Source: Maritimibacter sp. | Lineage (GTDB): Bacteria; Pseudomonadota; Alphaproteobacteria; Rhodobacterales; Rhodobacteraceae | Reading direction: 5' to 3' | Assembly (NCBI GenBank): GCA_017792445.1 | Contig: CP051232.1 | Span: 1,860,001 to 1,924,000, forward strand | DNA: 64,000 bases | The notes under the pieces: model-generated | Database searches by the model: none | Seen by the model: the letters and a program-made list of their open reading frames with translations, nothing else | What the model was told of the DNA's origin: nothing | Position numbers and translations under genes: made by a program | Part shown: positions 37,555 to 44,934 of the stretch, piece after piece | How positions within the stretch are numbered: the stretch's first letter is position 1 | Layout of the letters: every line of letters begins with the position of its first letter

Positions 37555-38651
37555 TGCGTCTGGCTTACGCGGTACTTTTGCTTTTGCTCGCCACCGTGGC
37601 TGCCGCCGCTCCGGTTCGGATCAAGGACCTGGTCGAATTCGACGGCGTGCGCGGCAACGATCTTGTCGGATACGGCCTTGTCGTCGGCTTGAACGGAACC
37701 GGTGACGGCATCCGGAATGCTCCCTTCACAGAAGAGATCATGTCCAACATTCTCGAGCGGTTGGGCGTCAATGTCACCGGTGAACAGTTCCGGCCCCGCA
37801 ATGTTGCCGCGGTTTTCGTAACCGCCGAGTTGCCGCCCTTCGCGCGCGCCGGATCGCAGATCGATGTGACCGTTTCGGCCATCGGCGACGCCAGCAGTCT
37901 GCTGGGCGGTACGCTGGTGATGACGCCGCTGAATGCCGCCGACGGACAGATCTATGCGGTGTCGCAAGGCACCGTTATCGCCGGTGGGGCCGCCGCCGAA
38001 GGCGATGCTGCGACCGTGGTTCAGGGTGTCCCGACAGCGGGGGTCATTCCGTCCGGCGCACGGGTGGAACGTGAGATAGAGTTTGATTTTCAGGGTCTCG
38101 AAACGGTGCGGCTGGCGCTTCGGACACCGGATTTCACCACCGCTGGCCTGATCGAGGCCGCGATCAACAACGCGCTGAACCGCCGAGTCGCGCGTATGCT
38201 GGATCCGGGCACGGTCATCATTGATATCGCTGCGACCCGGGCCGCCTCGCCTGCGCATGCGATGGGGCGCATCGAGAATATCGCGATCGAGCCGCAACGC
38301 CGGGCCCGCGTCGTGGTCGATCAACGTTCCGGCACCATCGTTCTGGGCGAGGATGTGCGGATCAGTCGGGTCGCGGTGAGCCAGGGCAACCTCACCCTGC
38401 GGATCGAAGAGGCGCCGCTGGTGATCCAGCCCAACCCGTTTTCACCCGGAACCACGGTGGTCGTACCTCGGACCGAGGCGGGTATCGAGGAAGAACCTGG
38501 CATCGGACTTGCGGAAATCCCGGACGGCACGTCGCTGTCCGAGGTGATTGCCGGATTGAACGCACTGGGCGTCAGCCCGCGCGACATGATCGATATTCTG
38601 AAAAGCATCAAGGCCGCCGGCGCCCTGCATGCCGAATTCATCGTGCGGTGA
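37554..38651 (+). CDS. flgI: Flagellar P-ring protein FlgI
   Basis: A 365-residue periplasmic protein that forms the P ring around the rod in the peptidoglycan layer. A signal peptide is visible (MRLAYAVLLLLLATVAAAAP), then the family stretches LVGYGLVVGLNGTGDG, RNVAAVFVTAELPPFARAG, DVTVSAIGDASSL and DMIDILKSIKAAGALHAEFI at the C-terminus. GTG at 37551 or ATG at 37554 are possible starts; ATG is chosen because it overlaps the upstream stop in the common TGATG way. Last gene of its operon. Confidence 0.96.
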   Translation: MRLAYAVLLLLLATVAAAAPVRIKDLVEFDGVRGNDLVGYGLVVGLNGTGDGIRNAPFTEEIMSNILERLGVNVTGEQFRPRNVAAVFVTAELPPFARAGSQIDVTVSAIGDASSLLGGTLVMTPLNAADGQIYAVSQGTVIAGGAAAEGDAATVVQGVPTAGVIPSGARVEREIEFDFQGLETVRLALRTPDFTTAGLIEAAINNALNRRVARMLDPGTVIIDIAATRAASPAHAMGRIENIAIEPQRRARVVVDQRSGTIVLGEDVRISRVAVSQGNLTLRIEEAPLVIQPNPFSPGTTVVVPRTEAGIEEEPGIGLAEIPDGTSLSEVIAGLNALGVSPRDMIDILKSIKAAGALHAEFIVR

Positions 38652-38978
38652 TGTCAGCAGCTCTTTGCGGCGCGGCGATAGGTTGAGACCCAGTCGTCGA
38701 ACCTTTGATAGTGATGGGACGCTTGGCAACAGTGCCGTTCGAGTGCGAACGAACCTGCCGCACATAGGACATCAGCCTTGGTAGGTTTGGGGGAAAGACG
38801 CGCGAAGGGCTGACGAGAGCAACACGCAACATATCGGGTTATGCGAGATGCTTAGGATCGGGGAGGGCCACAAAGCAGAAATTGGACGCACAGTGCCGTG
38901 TACTGCTCCGTCTTTGCAAAGCGACCGACGTCATGCAGGTACGGCCAATCGCTATCAGCCCCGCCGGCGGTCCCTGGG
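38652..38978. other. 327-bp convergent gap between flgI and fliP, no gene seen
   Basis: Both flanking operons end here. Short frames exist on both strands, but none has a ribosome site, codon pattern or family match I recognise. A small hairpin (GTTCG-AGTG-CGAAC around 38735) is visible, with no T-run. It is a large gap for convergent flagellar operons and may hold decayed DNA. Confidence 0.5.
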
Positions 38979-39725
38979 TCAGAAATAGCTTCTGACCAAC
39001 GCACCGGATATCAGGCTCCAGCCGTCGGCGACGACGAAGAAAGCGAGCTTGAACGGTAACGAAACGATTGCCGGCGGAACCATCATCATTCCCATCGACA
39101 TCAGAATTGCCGCGACAACGAGATCGATGATCAGGAATGGCAGGAATACAAGGAACCCGATCTGGAACGCGCGCTCGATCTCGCTGAGAAGAAACGCCGG
39201 GACAAGGATCGAAAGCGGCGCGTCGCGCGTCGCACCTACAGGCCCTTCGTTTCCATCGCGAAGCGCTCTGAGCCGATCGAAAGTGTCGGGATCCAGCCGG
39301 GCGGACATGAAATCCCGGAATGGCGAGATCGCCGCAGTGAAGGCCGTATCCAACTCCAGCTCGCCCGCGATCAACGGTTGCGCGCCTCGATTCCACGCTT
39401 CCGTGAACACCGGTTCCATGACGAAGTAGGTCAGGAACAGGGCGAGACTGACGATCAGCATGTTCGGAGGCGATTGCTGCAATCCGATTGCGGTCCGCAG
39501 GATGGACAGCACTGTCACGATAAACGGAAAGCAGGTGATCATGATCGCCAGCCCCGGAACCAGACTTAAGACAGTGATCAAAAGGATCAGCTGGACCGAT
39601 CTGGCGGTCAGCGAACCGTCCGATCCGCCGAGGTCAATTGTCAGTTCCTGCGCGGTGGCCGGTCCCGCGAAGGCGGCAGTCACCAACAGCGCGCAGGCCG
39701 CGGCAACCGAGACTCGCGACCGCAT
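38979..39725 (-). CDS. fliP: Flagellar type III export protein FliP
   Basis: A 248-residue inner-membrane component of the export gate (with FliQ, FliR, FlhA, FlhB). A cleavable signal peptide is visible (about 1-26), then four spans. The family signatures are MITCFPFIVTVLSILRTAIG, PPNMLIVSLALFLTYFVM and DLVVAAILMSMGMMMVPP. It overlaps fliN by TGATG and is last in the fliF-fliH-fliN-fliP operon. Confidence 0.95.
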   Translation of the reverse strand: MRSRVSVAAACALLVTAAFAGPATAQELTIDLGGSDGSLTARSVQLILLITVLSLVPGLAIMITCFPFIVTVLSILRTAIGLQQSPPNMLIVSLALFLTYFVMEPVFTEAWNRGAQPLIAGELELDTAFTAAISPFRDFMSARLDPDTFDRLRALRDGNEGPVGATRDAPLSILVPAFLLSEIERAFQIGFLVFLPFLIIDLVVAAILMSMGMMMVPPAIVSLPFKLAFFVVADGWSLISGALVRSYF

Positions 39726-39988
39726 CACAGCCCGTTCGACAGGTCGGCCACCTCTGTCAGTCGCACAGCAAGCTGACCCGCGTTCTCACCATCCAGTTCC
39801 TGCAATTCGCCGCGGGCGATCAGGCGATCGCCGACGTATAGTTCAACCGGGTCTTCGACCCGTTTGTCCAAAACCAGAACAGCATCGTTGTCCAACGCGA
39901 GCAGTTCGCGCACCATGGGCCGGGCGCGGCCAACGGAAACAGTGATCTCGATCGGGACGCGGGTGAAGGGGTTCTCGTCCTCAGCCAT
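39725..39988 (-). CDS. fliN: Flagellar switch protein FliN
   Basis: An 87-residue C-ring protein of SpoA fold, with IEITVSVGRARPMVRELLALDND and VELYVGDRLIARGELQELDG. It is a short FliN-type protein; the switch normally also needs FliG and FliM, which are not in this window. AAAGGAG about nine bases before the ATG at 39988 makes this start better than the ATG at 40006. Overlaps fliH by 8 bases and fliP by TGATG. Confidence 0.88.
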   Translation of the reverse strand: MAEDENPFTRVPIEITVSVGRARPMVRELLALDNDAVLVLDKRVEDPVELYVGDRLIARGELQELDGENAGQLAVRLTEVADLSNGL

Positions 39989-40583
39989 GCTCGAGGCTCC
40001 TTTCATTGAGATCAGAAAGCGCCGTCACCGCGTCGCGAATGCGGTCGAGCGCGCTGCTTAGATCGACCTGCCGTTCGACTTTGCCGACGCGAAGATAGGC
40101 CTGCCCCTCGGCAAGCGTGGGTTCTTCCACAAGACGAACGGCTGCAGCCGCGGATTTCGCGACCTCTTCTTCGAGAATTGCACGGCCGCCGGGTCCGACG
40201 ATCAGTTCGACCGGCGCATCGGCGTTCTGGGCGATCAGCGGCCGAAGTTCTTCCTGCACTGCGAGCGCGAAGGTTTCCGCAACGAGACCCGGAAGAAGAC
40301 AGCCGACCAACTCGTTCAGCAGCGGCTCCATTGATTGAATCACGTGCGCCCGTGCCTCGTGAAAGGTGAACGAAATTTCCTGAAGATTGCGGGCAAATTC
40401 TGCGCCGATCCGGTTTTGATCTTCCGAATTCGCACGGTTCGCGTCGTCCCACCCAGCGCGGTACCCTTCTTCGTAGGCGGTGGTGCGCTCGGCTTCGGAC
40501 AGGCTGGCGTCGCGATCCGCGACAGGTTCCGCCGTCGCCGGCTGGACGGCGGTGTCGAAGTCCTCCAGCGTCAGGCCGGGCAT
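39981..40583 (-). CDS. fliH: FliH-like flagellar export regulator
   Basis: A 200-residue cytoplasmic protein with no span, a helical middle (EEGYRAGWDDANRANSEDQNR) and a C-terminal part (VGPGGRAILEEEVAKS, YLRVGKVERQVDLSSALDRI) of the kind seen in FliH, the partner and inhibitor of the FliI ATPase. The conserved position between fliF and fliN agrees, as do size and acidity. FliH sequences drift widely, so homology rests on context as much as sequence. TGATG overlap with fliF. Confidence 0.72.
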   Translation of the reverse strand: MPGLTLEDFDTAVQPATAEPVADRDASLSEAERTTAYEEGYRAGWDDANRANSEDQNRIGAEFARNLQEISFTFHEARAHVIQSMEPLLNELVGCLLPGLVAETFALAVQEELRPLIAQNADAPVELIVGPGGRAILEEEVAKSAAAAVRLVEEPTLAEGQAYLRVGKVERQVDLSSALDRIRDAVTALSDLNERSLEHG

Positions 40584-42217
40584 CACGCCGTCCCTTCCGG
40601 TTCTTCCATCCACGTGCGGAGGATCTCGAGCGTTTCGTCGCGGCGTTCGTCGATTAGTTGCCGCAACCGATCGACAGGATTTTCTTCATAATGGAAGCCA
40701 GGCGACGGCATGATGTCGTCAAGTCCGCCATCCTCGCCGACAAGCGACATCTGCGGCAGCGGTTCCAGCCCGTCGTCGATTTCTCCGGTCAAAACCGGCT
40801 CTGATCCGGGCACGTCGGAATTGGCGGCGGCGGGGGGCGGGCCGGCAAGCGCAGGCACCTGCGCCGGCCCGGACAGAATCGGCCGGACGACGAAGAGACC
40901 CAGAACCAACGCCACAGCGGCCAGAATTGCCATCTGGATCAGTGACATCGCATCAAGGTGTATGCGGGACAGGAAGCCCGGCGCCTCGGACGTTCCGTCG
41001 ACATCTATCGGGCGGAACTCGAGCGATTTGATCGTGATCGTGTCGCCGCGGTCTGCATCAAATCCGATCGCGGATTCCACCAGTTCGCGCAGGGCCGCGA
41101 TCTCTTCCTCTGATCGGGGCGCCCAGTTTTCCTCGCCCGTTCCCACATCAGTAATCCGGATCCCGTCGACGAGTACCGCGACCGAAATCTTGCGGATCGC
41201 CCCCGGGGTCCGAACCAGCTCCCGGGTGGTTTCTGACACTTCGTAGTTCACCCGCTCGCGGGTTTCCGTGTTCTCGCTTTGCGAGCTTGAATCTCCGCCC
41301 GCCGCTTCGCCGTCGGGCAGATTGCTGGCCACGGTCACCGCGCCGTTCTGGGTTCCGCTGGAAGTGCTTGAACGTTCCTCGGTGTCGGTGCTGATCGCCA
41401 CCCGGTTCTCCGGGTCGAAACGGCGCTCGATGATGGCCTCGCGGTCGGTTTCCGTGTCGACATTCACCTCGACCACCGCATTTCCCGGGCCCACCCGCGC
41501 CTCGACGATGCGCTGGATATTGCGGCGCAGTTCAGCCGCGCGGTCGTTGCCGCTGACGGCAAGATCGTCTTCCGTCGTGACCAGTGCGCCGTTGCCGTCG
41601 ATGATCGAAACGTCATCCGGCATCAGGCCAGCGACGGCGGAGGCGACGAGATATTTGAAGGCTTTCGCCTGCGCCGGAGAAAGGTTTCCGGCCGCGCTGG
41701 TGATCGCCACGGACGCGGTTGGCTTCAGGTCGCGCTGGAACGGATTCGAACTGGGGTTCGAGATGTGTACGCGGGCCGACCTGACAAGCGGGCTGGCGGT
41801 GATCGTTCGAGCAAGCTCTCCTTCTTTCGCGCGCCAGTATGCGGCGTCGAACATCTGGCTGGTGGTTCCAAATCCGTTCAGTGAATCAAGCAGTTCGTAG
41901 CCCGTCGCGCTGTTTGCCGGCAGCCCGTCCGAGGCGAGAGTCATGCGGAGGGCGTCCCGCTGCGCACTGTCGACGAAGATCGCGCCGTCGCGCACCTCGT
42001 ACACAACGCCTTGCTGGTCAAGGGCGGCCACAACCTCTCCGGCCGCGCCGGGTTCAAGACCGGCGTACAGCAAGGACAAGGCGGGCTGGCCGGCCATCCG
42101 CGACAGGGCGAGTACCGCGAGAAACACGATAACAGTCGCACCGGCGACCGTTGCACGGCGGCGGGCATCCAGCGATGACCAGATCGACACGATCTGCTGC
42201 AAGGGCGACTCCTCCAT
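40583..42217 (-). CDS. fliF: Flagellar MS-ring protein FliF
   Basis: A 544-residue inner-membrane ring protein on which the motor and export gate are built. Two spans are predicted (about 30-48 and about 430-450). The family stretches are LLYAGLEPGAAGEVVAALDQ, FVDSAQRDALRMTLASDGLP, ARVHISNPSSNPFQRD and VEVNVDTETDREAIIERRFD. The C-terminal tail (PVDRLRQLIDERRDETLEIL), which normally binds FliG, is intact. A TTG at 42259 could extend it; the ATG at 42217 gives normal length. It begins a minus-strand operon divergent from fliL. Confidence 0.95.
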   Translation of the reverse strand: MEESPLQQIVSIWSSLDARRRATVAGATVIVFLAVLALSRMAGQPALSLLYAGLEPGAAGEVVAALDQQGVVYEVRDGAIFVDSAQRDALRMTLASDGLPANSATGYELLDSLNGFGTTSQMFDAAYWRAKEGELARTITASPLVRSARVHISNPSSNPFQRDLKPTASVAITSAAGNLSPAQAKAFKYLVASAVAGLMPDDVSIIDGNGALVTTEDDLAVSGNDRAAELRRNIQRIVEARVGPGNAVVEVNVDTETDREAIIERRFDPENRVAISTDTEERSSTSSGTQNGAVTVASNLPDGEAAGGDSSSQSENTETRERVNYEVSETTRELVRTPGAIRKISVAVLVDGIRITDVGTGEENWAPRSEEEIAALRELVESAIGFDADRGDTITIKSLEFRPIDVDGTSEAPGFLSRIHLDAMSLIQMAILAAVALVLGLFVVRPILSGPAQVPALAGPPPAAANSDVPGSEPVLTGEIDDGLEPLPQMSLVGEDGGLDDIMPSPGFHYEENPVDRLRQLIDERRDETLEILRTWMEEPEGTA

Positions 42218-42252
42218 TCTGCAGGACCCGCCTTGTTTGTGATCGATCCGCC

Positions 42253-42267
42253 TTAACAATCGGTTAG
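42253..42267. promoter_or_regulatory. CtrA-like site between fliF and fliL
   Basis: TTAA-N7-TTAG, one mismatch from TTAA-N7-TTAA, in the 95-bp divergent gap, 36 bases from fliF and 46 from fliL. It could control both operons. Confidence 0.6.
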
Positions 42268-42312
42268 TTCCGGGCGGCTATACCGGCCCCGTCACATTCG
42301 AAGGTGTCGGGC

Positions 42313-42819
42313 ATGTCCGAAGAGGCCGGGGCGCAGGAAGACGAAGCGCCGAAAAAGAAATCGAAACTCCCGATGTTGTTGGGATTGGTGCTGGCGCTGG
42401 TGCTGGGCGGCGGCGGCTTTTTCGCGGTCTATTCCGGCATGATCCTGGCGCCCGCCGATTCGCATGCAATGGCGGAAGAGGACGAAGAGATGCCGGAGGA
42501 AGAGGTGCTCGACCTGCCGAAGGTCGCGTTCGTGCCTCTTGATCCTCTTGTCATCAACCTGGGCTCCGCCGCCGCCAGCCGGCATCTGCGTTTCCGCGCC
42601 CAGCTTGAGGTCGTGCCCGAGTTCCAGGACCAGGTCACGGATATGCTGCCCCGGGTTCTGGACGTGCTGAACAGCTATCTGCGCGCCGTGAATGTCGAGG
42701 ATTTAGAGGATCCTACGTCGCTGATCCGTCTGCGTGCTCAGATGCTGCGGCGGGTGAAAATCGTGACCGGCGAAGGGCGCGTCAAAGACCTGTTAATCAT
42801 GGAATTCGTTCTGAATTGA
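42313..42819 (+). CDS. fliL: Flagellar basal-body-associated protein FliL
   Basis: A 168-residue bitopic membrane protein around the stator-rotor interface. A short basic cytoplasmic N-terminus (PKKKSKLP) precedes a span (LPMLLGLVLALVLGGGGFFA, about residues 18-37) and the periplasmic FliL domain (FVPLDPLVINLGSAAASRHLR). AAGGTG lies seven bases before the ATG at 42313. It is the first gene of a long plus-strand operon. A second FliL-type gene lies at 52524. Confidence 0.92.
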   Translation: MSEEAGAQEDEAPKKKSKLPMLLGLVLALVLGGGGFFAVYSGMILAPADSHAMAEEDEEMPEEEVLDLPKVAFVPLDPLVINLGSAAASRHLRFRAQLEVVPEFQDQVTDMLPRVLDVLNSYLRAVNVEDLEDPTSLIRLRAQMLRRVKIVTGEGRVKDLLIMEFVLN

Positions 42820-42828
42820 GGGAACCAG

Positions 42829-43359
42829 ATGGAGCTGATATCCGATATTCTGCTTATCGCGGGGGCGTTGGGCGCGGCTTTCTACTGTGTCGTCCTGTCC
42901 CGGCGTCTTCGGCGTTTCAACGATCTTGAGAAGGGCGTGGGCGGTGCGATTGCCGTCCTGTCCGCGCAGGTGGATGACATGACGAAGACGTTGCAGAAGG
43001 CGCAGGGCGTCGCGCGGGGGTCCAATGCCTCGCTCGAGGATCTGACAAACCGCGCCGAAGGGGTGTCGCGAAAGCTGGAATTGCTGGTGGCCGCGTTGCA
43101 CGATCTGCCGGAACCCGCAGCGCAGCCGGCCGGACATAGATCCTCGCAAGATATTGAAGAGAAAACTGAAAAATCTGGGCGCGGGACGGACGCCGTGGCG
43201 GACATGGCTGCCACTGCGCCCGCCGAGGTACCGCTTGAGGACACGGAATCTGAGCAGGTTCTATCCGAAGCGCCCGCGCCCGAGACCCCAGAGCCCGAAG
43301 AGCGTACGACGGGGCTGTTCCGAAGCAACCGAAACTGGCTGCCGGAGGCAGTGGAATGA
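42829..43359 (+). CDS. Bitopic membrane coiled-coil protein in flagellar operon
   Basis: A 176-residue protein with an N-terminal span (LISDILLIAGALGAAFYCVVL), a coiled-coil stretch (about 27-95, VLSAQVDDMTKTLQKAQGVA and RKLELLVAALHDLP) and an acidic, Pro/Glu-rich tail (EAPAPETPEPEERTTG). The architecture recalls proteins such as Caulobacter PflI, which helps position the flagellum, but homology was not tested. It lies 9 bases after fliL and overlaps the next gene by ATGA. Function unproven; motility role likely from context. Confidence 0.72.
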   Translation: MELISDILLIAGALGAAFYCVVLSRRLRRFNDLEKGVGGAIAVLSAQVDDMTKTLQKAQGVARGSNASLEDLTNRAEGVSRKLELLVAALHDLPEPAAQPAGHRSSQDIEEKTEKSGRGTDAVADMAATAPAEVPLEDTESEQVLSEAPAPETPEPEERTTGLFRSNRNWLPEAVE

Positions 43360-43985
43360 GGCTGGCAAAGCGGCGAGCCGAAAACCCGGGCGATCGCCCG
43401 ACACGGCGGCGAAGCGGGCGGGGGCCCTTGTGGGTCGTGGTACTTATGCTGCTTGCCTCGGGAGCACTTCGGTTGATGTCCGGCACCGGCCAGGTGATTG
43501 CCGAGGAGGTGGCCGAGATGACTGGCGGTCACGACAAGCCGGACGCAATGGCGGCGCCCGAAGCCTGCGATGTTCCCGATGACATCGCCGCAGTACTGGC
43601 GGCGCTGGACCAGAGAGAGGCGCGCATTGCGGAACGTGAGGCGGCGCTTGCGGATCGGGTCGCCTCGCTGAAGCTTGCCGAGGAGGAAATCGCGCGCAAC
43701 CTCGTGGCCTTGCAGACTGCCGAGGAAGAGCTGGAAGCGATGGTCGCTCTGTCCGAACAGGCTTCGGAAGGCGATCTGGCGCGGCTGACGACCGTCTACG
43801 AATCGATGAAACCGAAAGAGGCCGCAGCCTTGTTCGAGACGATGGCACCGGATTTCGCGGCGGGGTTTCTGGGGCGAATGCGCCCGGATGCAGCGGCCGC
43901 GATCATGGCGGGCCTGAAACCGGAAACGGCATATACCGTCAGCGTCTTACTCGCCGGTCGCAATGCGAATGCGCCGACGGAATAG
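43356..43985 (+). CDS. MotE-like protein with MgtE-N-type domain
   Basis: A 209-residue protein with one N-terminal span (GPLWVVVLMLLASGALRLM, about 23-41), a long periplasmic coiled coil (LDQREARIAEREAALADRVA and following, about 75-140) and a C-terminal MgtE-N-like domain (YESMKPKEAAALFETMAPDF, GFLGRMRPDAAAAIMAGLKP). This is the layout of rhizobial MotE, a periplasmic chaperone for the motility protein MotC. It lies 79 bases before motA, in agreement. Overlaps the previous gene by ATGA. Confidence 0.8.
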   Translation: MRLAKRRAENPGDRPTRRRSGRGPLWVVVLMLLASGALRLMSGTGQVIAEEVAEMTGGHDKPDAMAAPEACDVPDDIAAVLAALDQREARIAEREAALADRVASLKLAEEEIARNLVALQTAEEELEAMVALSEQASEGDLARLTTVYESMKPKEAAALFETMAPDFAAGFLGRMRPDAAAAIMAGLKPETAYTVSVLLAGRNANAPTE

Positions 43986-44064
43986 CCTGCCGGACACCAG
44001 AGATTAACGAAGCCGCTGCTAGGCTGTGGAAGTGGTCGATGGGACCACGAAAGAGAGACGGCTG

Positions 44065-44934
44065 ATGATCGGGCTAATCGGGATCGCGGTAATCTTCATC
44101 ATGGTGTTCGGCGGCTACCTGCTTGCCGGCGGCAAGTTGGCGATCATCCTCAAATCGCTGCCGTTCGAGATGATGATGATCGGCGGTGCAGCGGTCGGCG
44201 CCTTCGCGATCTCGAACGATATGTCCGGTATCAAGCATACGCTCAAGGACGTCGGGAAGGTGTTCAAGGGGCCGCGCTGGAAGCACGACGACTACCGCGA
44301 CCTTCTGTGCCTGCTCTTCGAACTCATCCGGCTGGCGCGATCAAACGCCGTGGCGCTGGAGGAGCATATCGAGGATCCGCCAAGCTCGGGGATCTTCCAG
44401 AGATATCCGAAAATCCTGAAGGATCAGGAGGCGATCGACCTGATCTGCGATACGCTGCGGGCCGCGTCGATGAATTATGATGACCCGCACCAGGTCGAGG
44501 AGGTGCTGGAAAAACGAATGGAGGCGAACCTTCACCACGCGATGCACGGCAGCCACGCGTTGCAGACGGTGGCGGACGGGCTTCCGGCCTTGGGTATCGT
44601 GGCGGCGGTTCTGGGTGTCATCAAGACGATGGGATCCATCGATCAACCACCTGAAATCCTTGGCAAGATGATTGGTGGCGCACTTGTGGGGACATTTCTA
44701 GGTGTCTTCCTTGCCTATGGCCTCGTCGGTCCGTTCTCGGCCAAGGTGAAATCCGTGGTCGAGGAAGACGCGCACTTCTACCAGCTGATCCGGGAAGTGC
44801 TGGTGGCGAACCTCTACAATCACGCGACCAACATCTGCATCGAGGTCGGGAGACAGAACACGCCCAGCCATTGCCGGCCCAGTTTCTCGGAACTTGAAGA
44901 TGCCTTGAAAGAGGTCAAGCAGGACGCGGCATGA
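44065..44934 (+). CDS. motA: Flagellar motor stator protein MotA
   Basis: A 289-residue inner-membrane protein with four spans that forms the proton channel with MotB. Seen are IGIAVIFIMVFGGYLLAGG, the cytoplasmic loop with charged residues that contact the rotor (LLFELIRLARSNAVALEEHI), and the last two spans (GLPALGIVAAVLGVIKTMG, LVGTFLGVFLAYGLVGPF) with the conserved proline. ATG at 44065 gives the typical start (MIGLIGI). Its stop overlaps the next gene's ATG (ATGA). Confidence 0.96.
   Translation: MIGLIGIAVIFIMVFGGYLLAGGKLAIILKSLPFEMMMIGGAAVGAFAISNDMSGIKHTLKDVGKVFKGPRWKHDDYRDLLCLLFELIRLARSNAVALEEHIEDPPSSGIFQRYPKILKDQEAIDLICDTLRAASMNYDDPHQVEEVLEKRMEANLHHAMHGSHALQTVADGLPALGIVAAVLGVIKTMGSIDQPPEILGKMIGGALVGTFLGVFLAYGLVGPFSAKVKSVVEEDAHFYQLIREVLVANLYNHATNICIEVGRQNTPSHCRPSFSELEDALKEVKQDAA

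Noticed and set aside
38638-38832. 64-codon minus-strand frame in the flgI-fliP gap
   Set aside because: No ribosome site, overlaps the end of flgI and shows no family resemblance.
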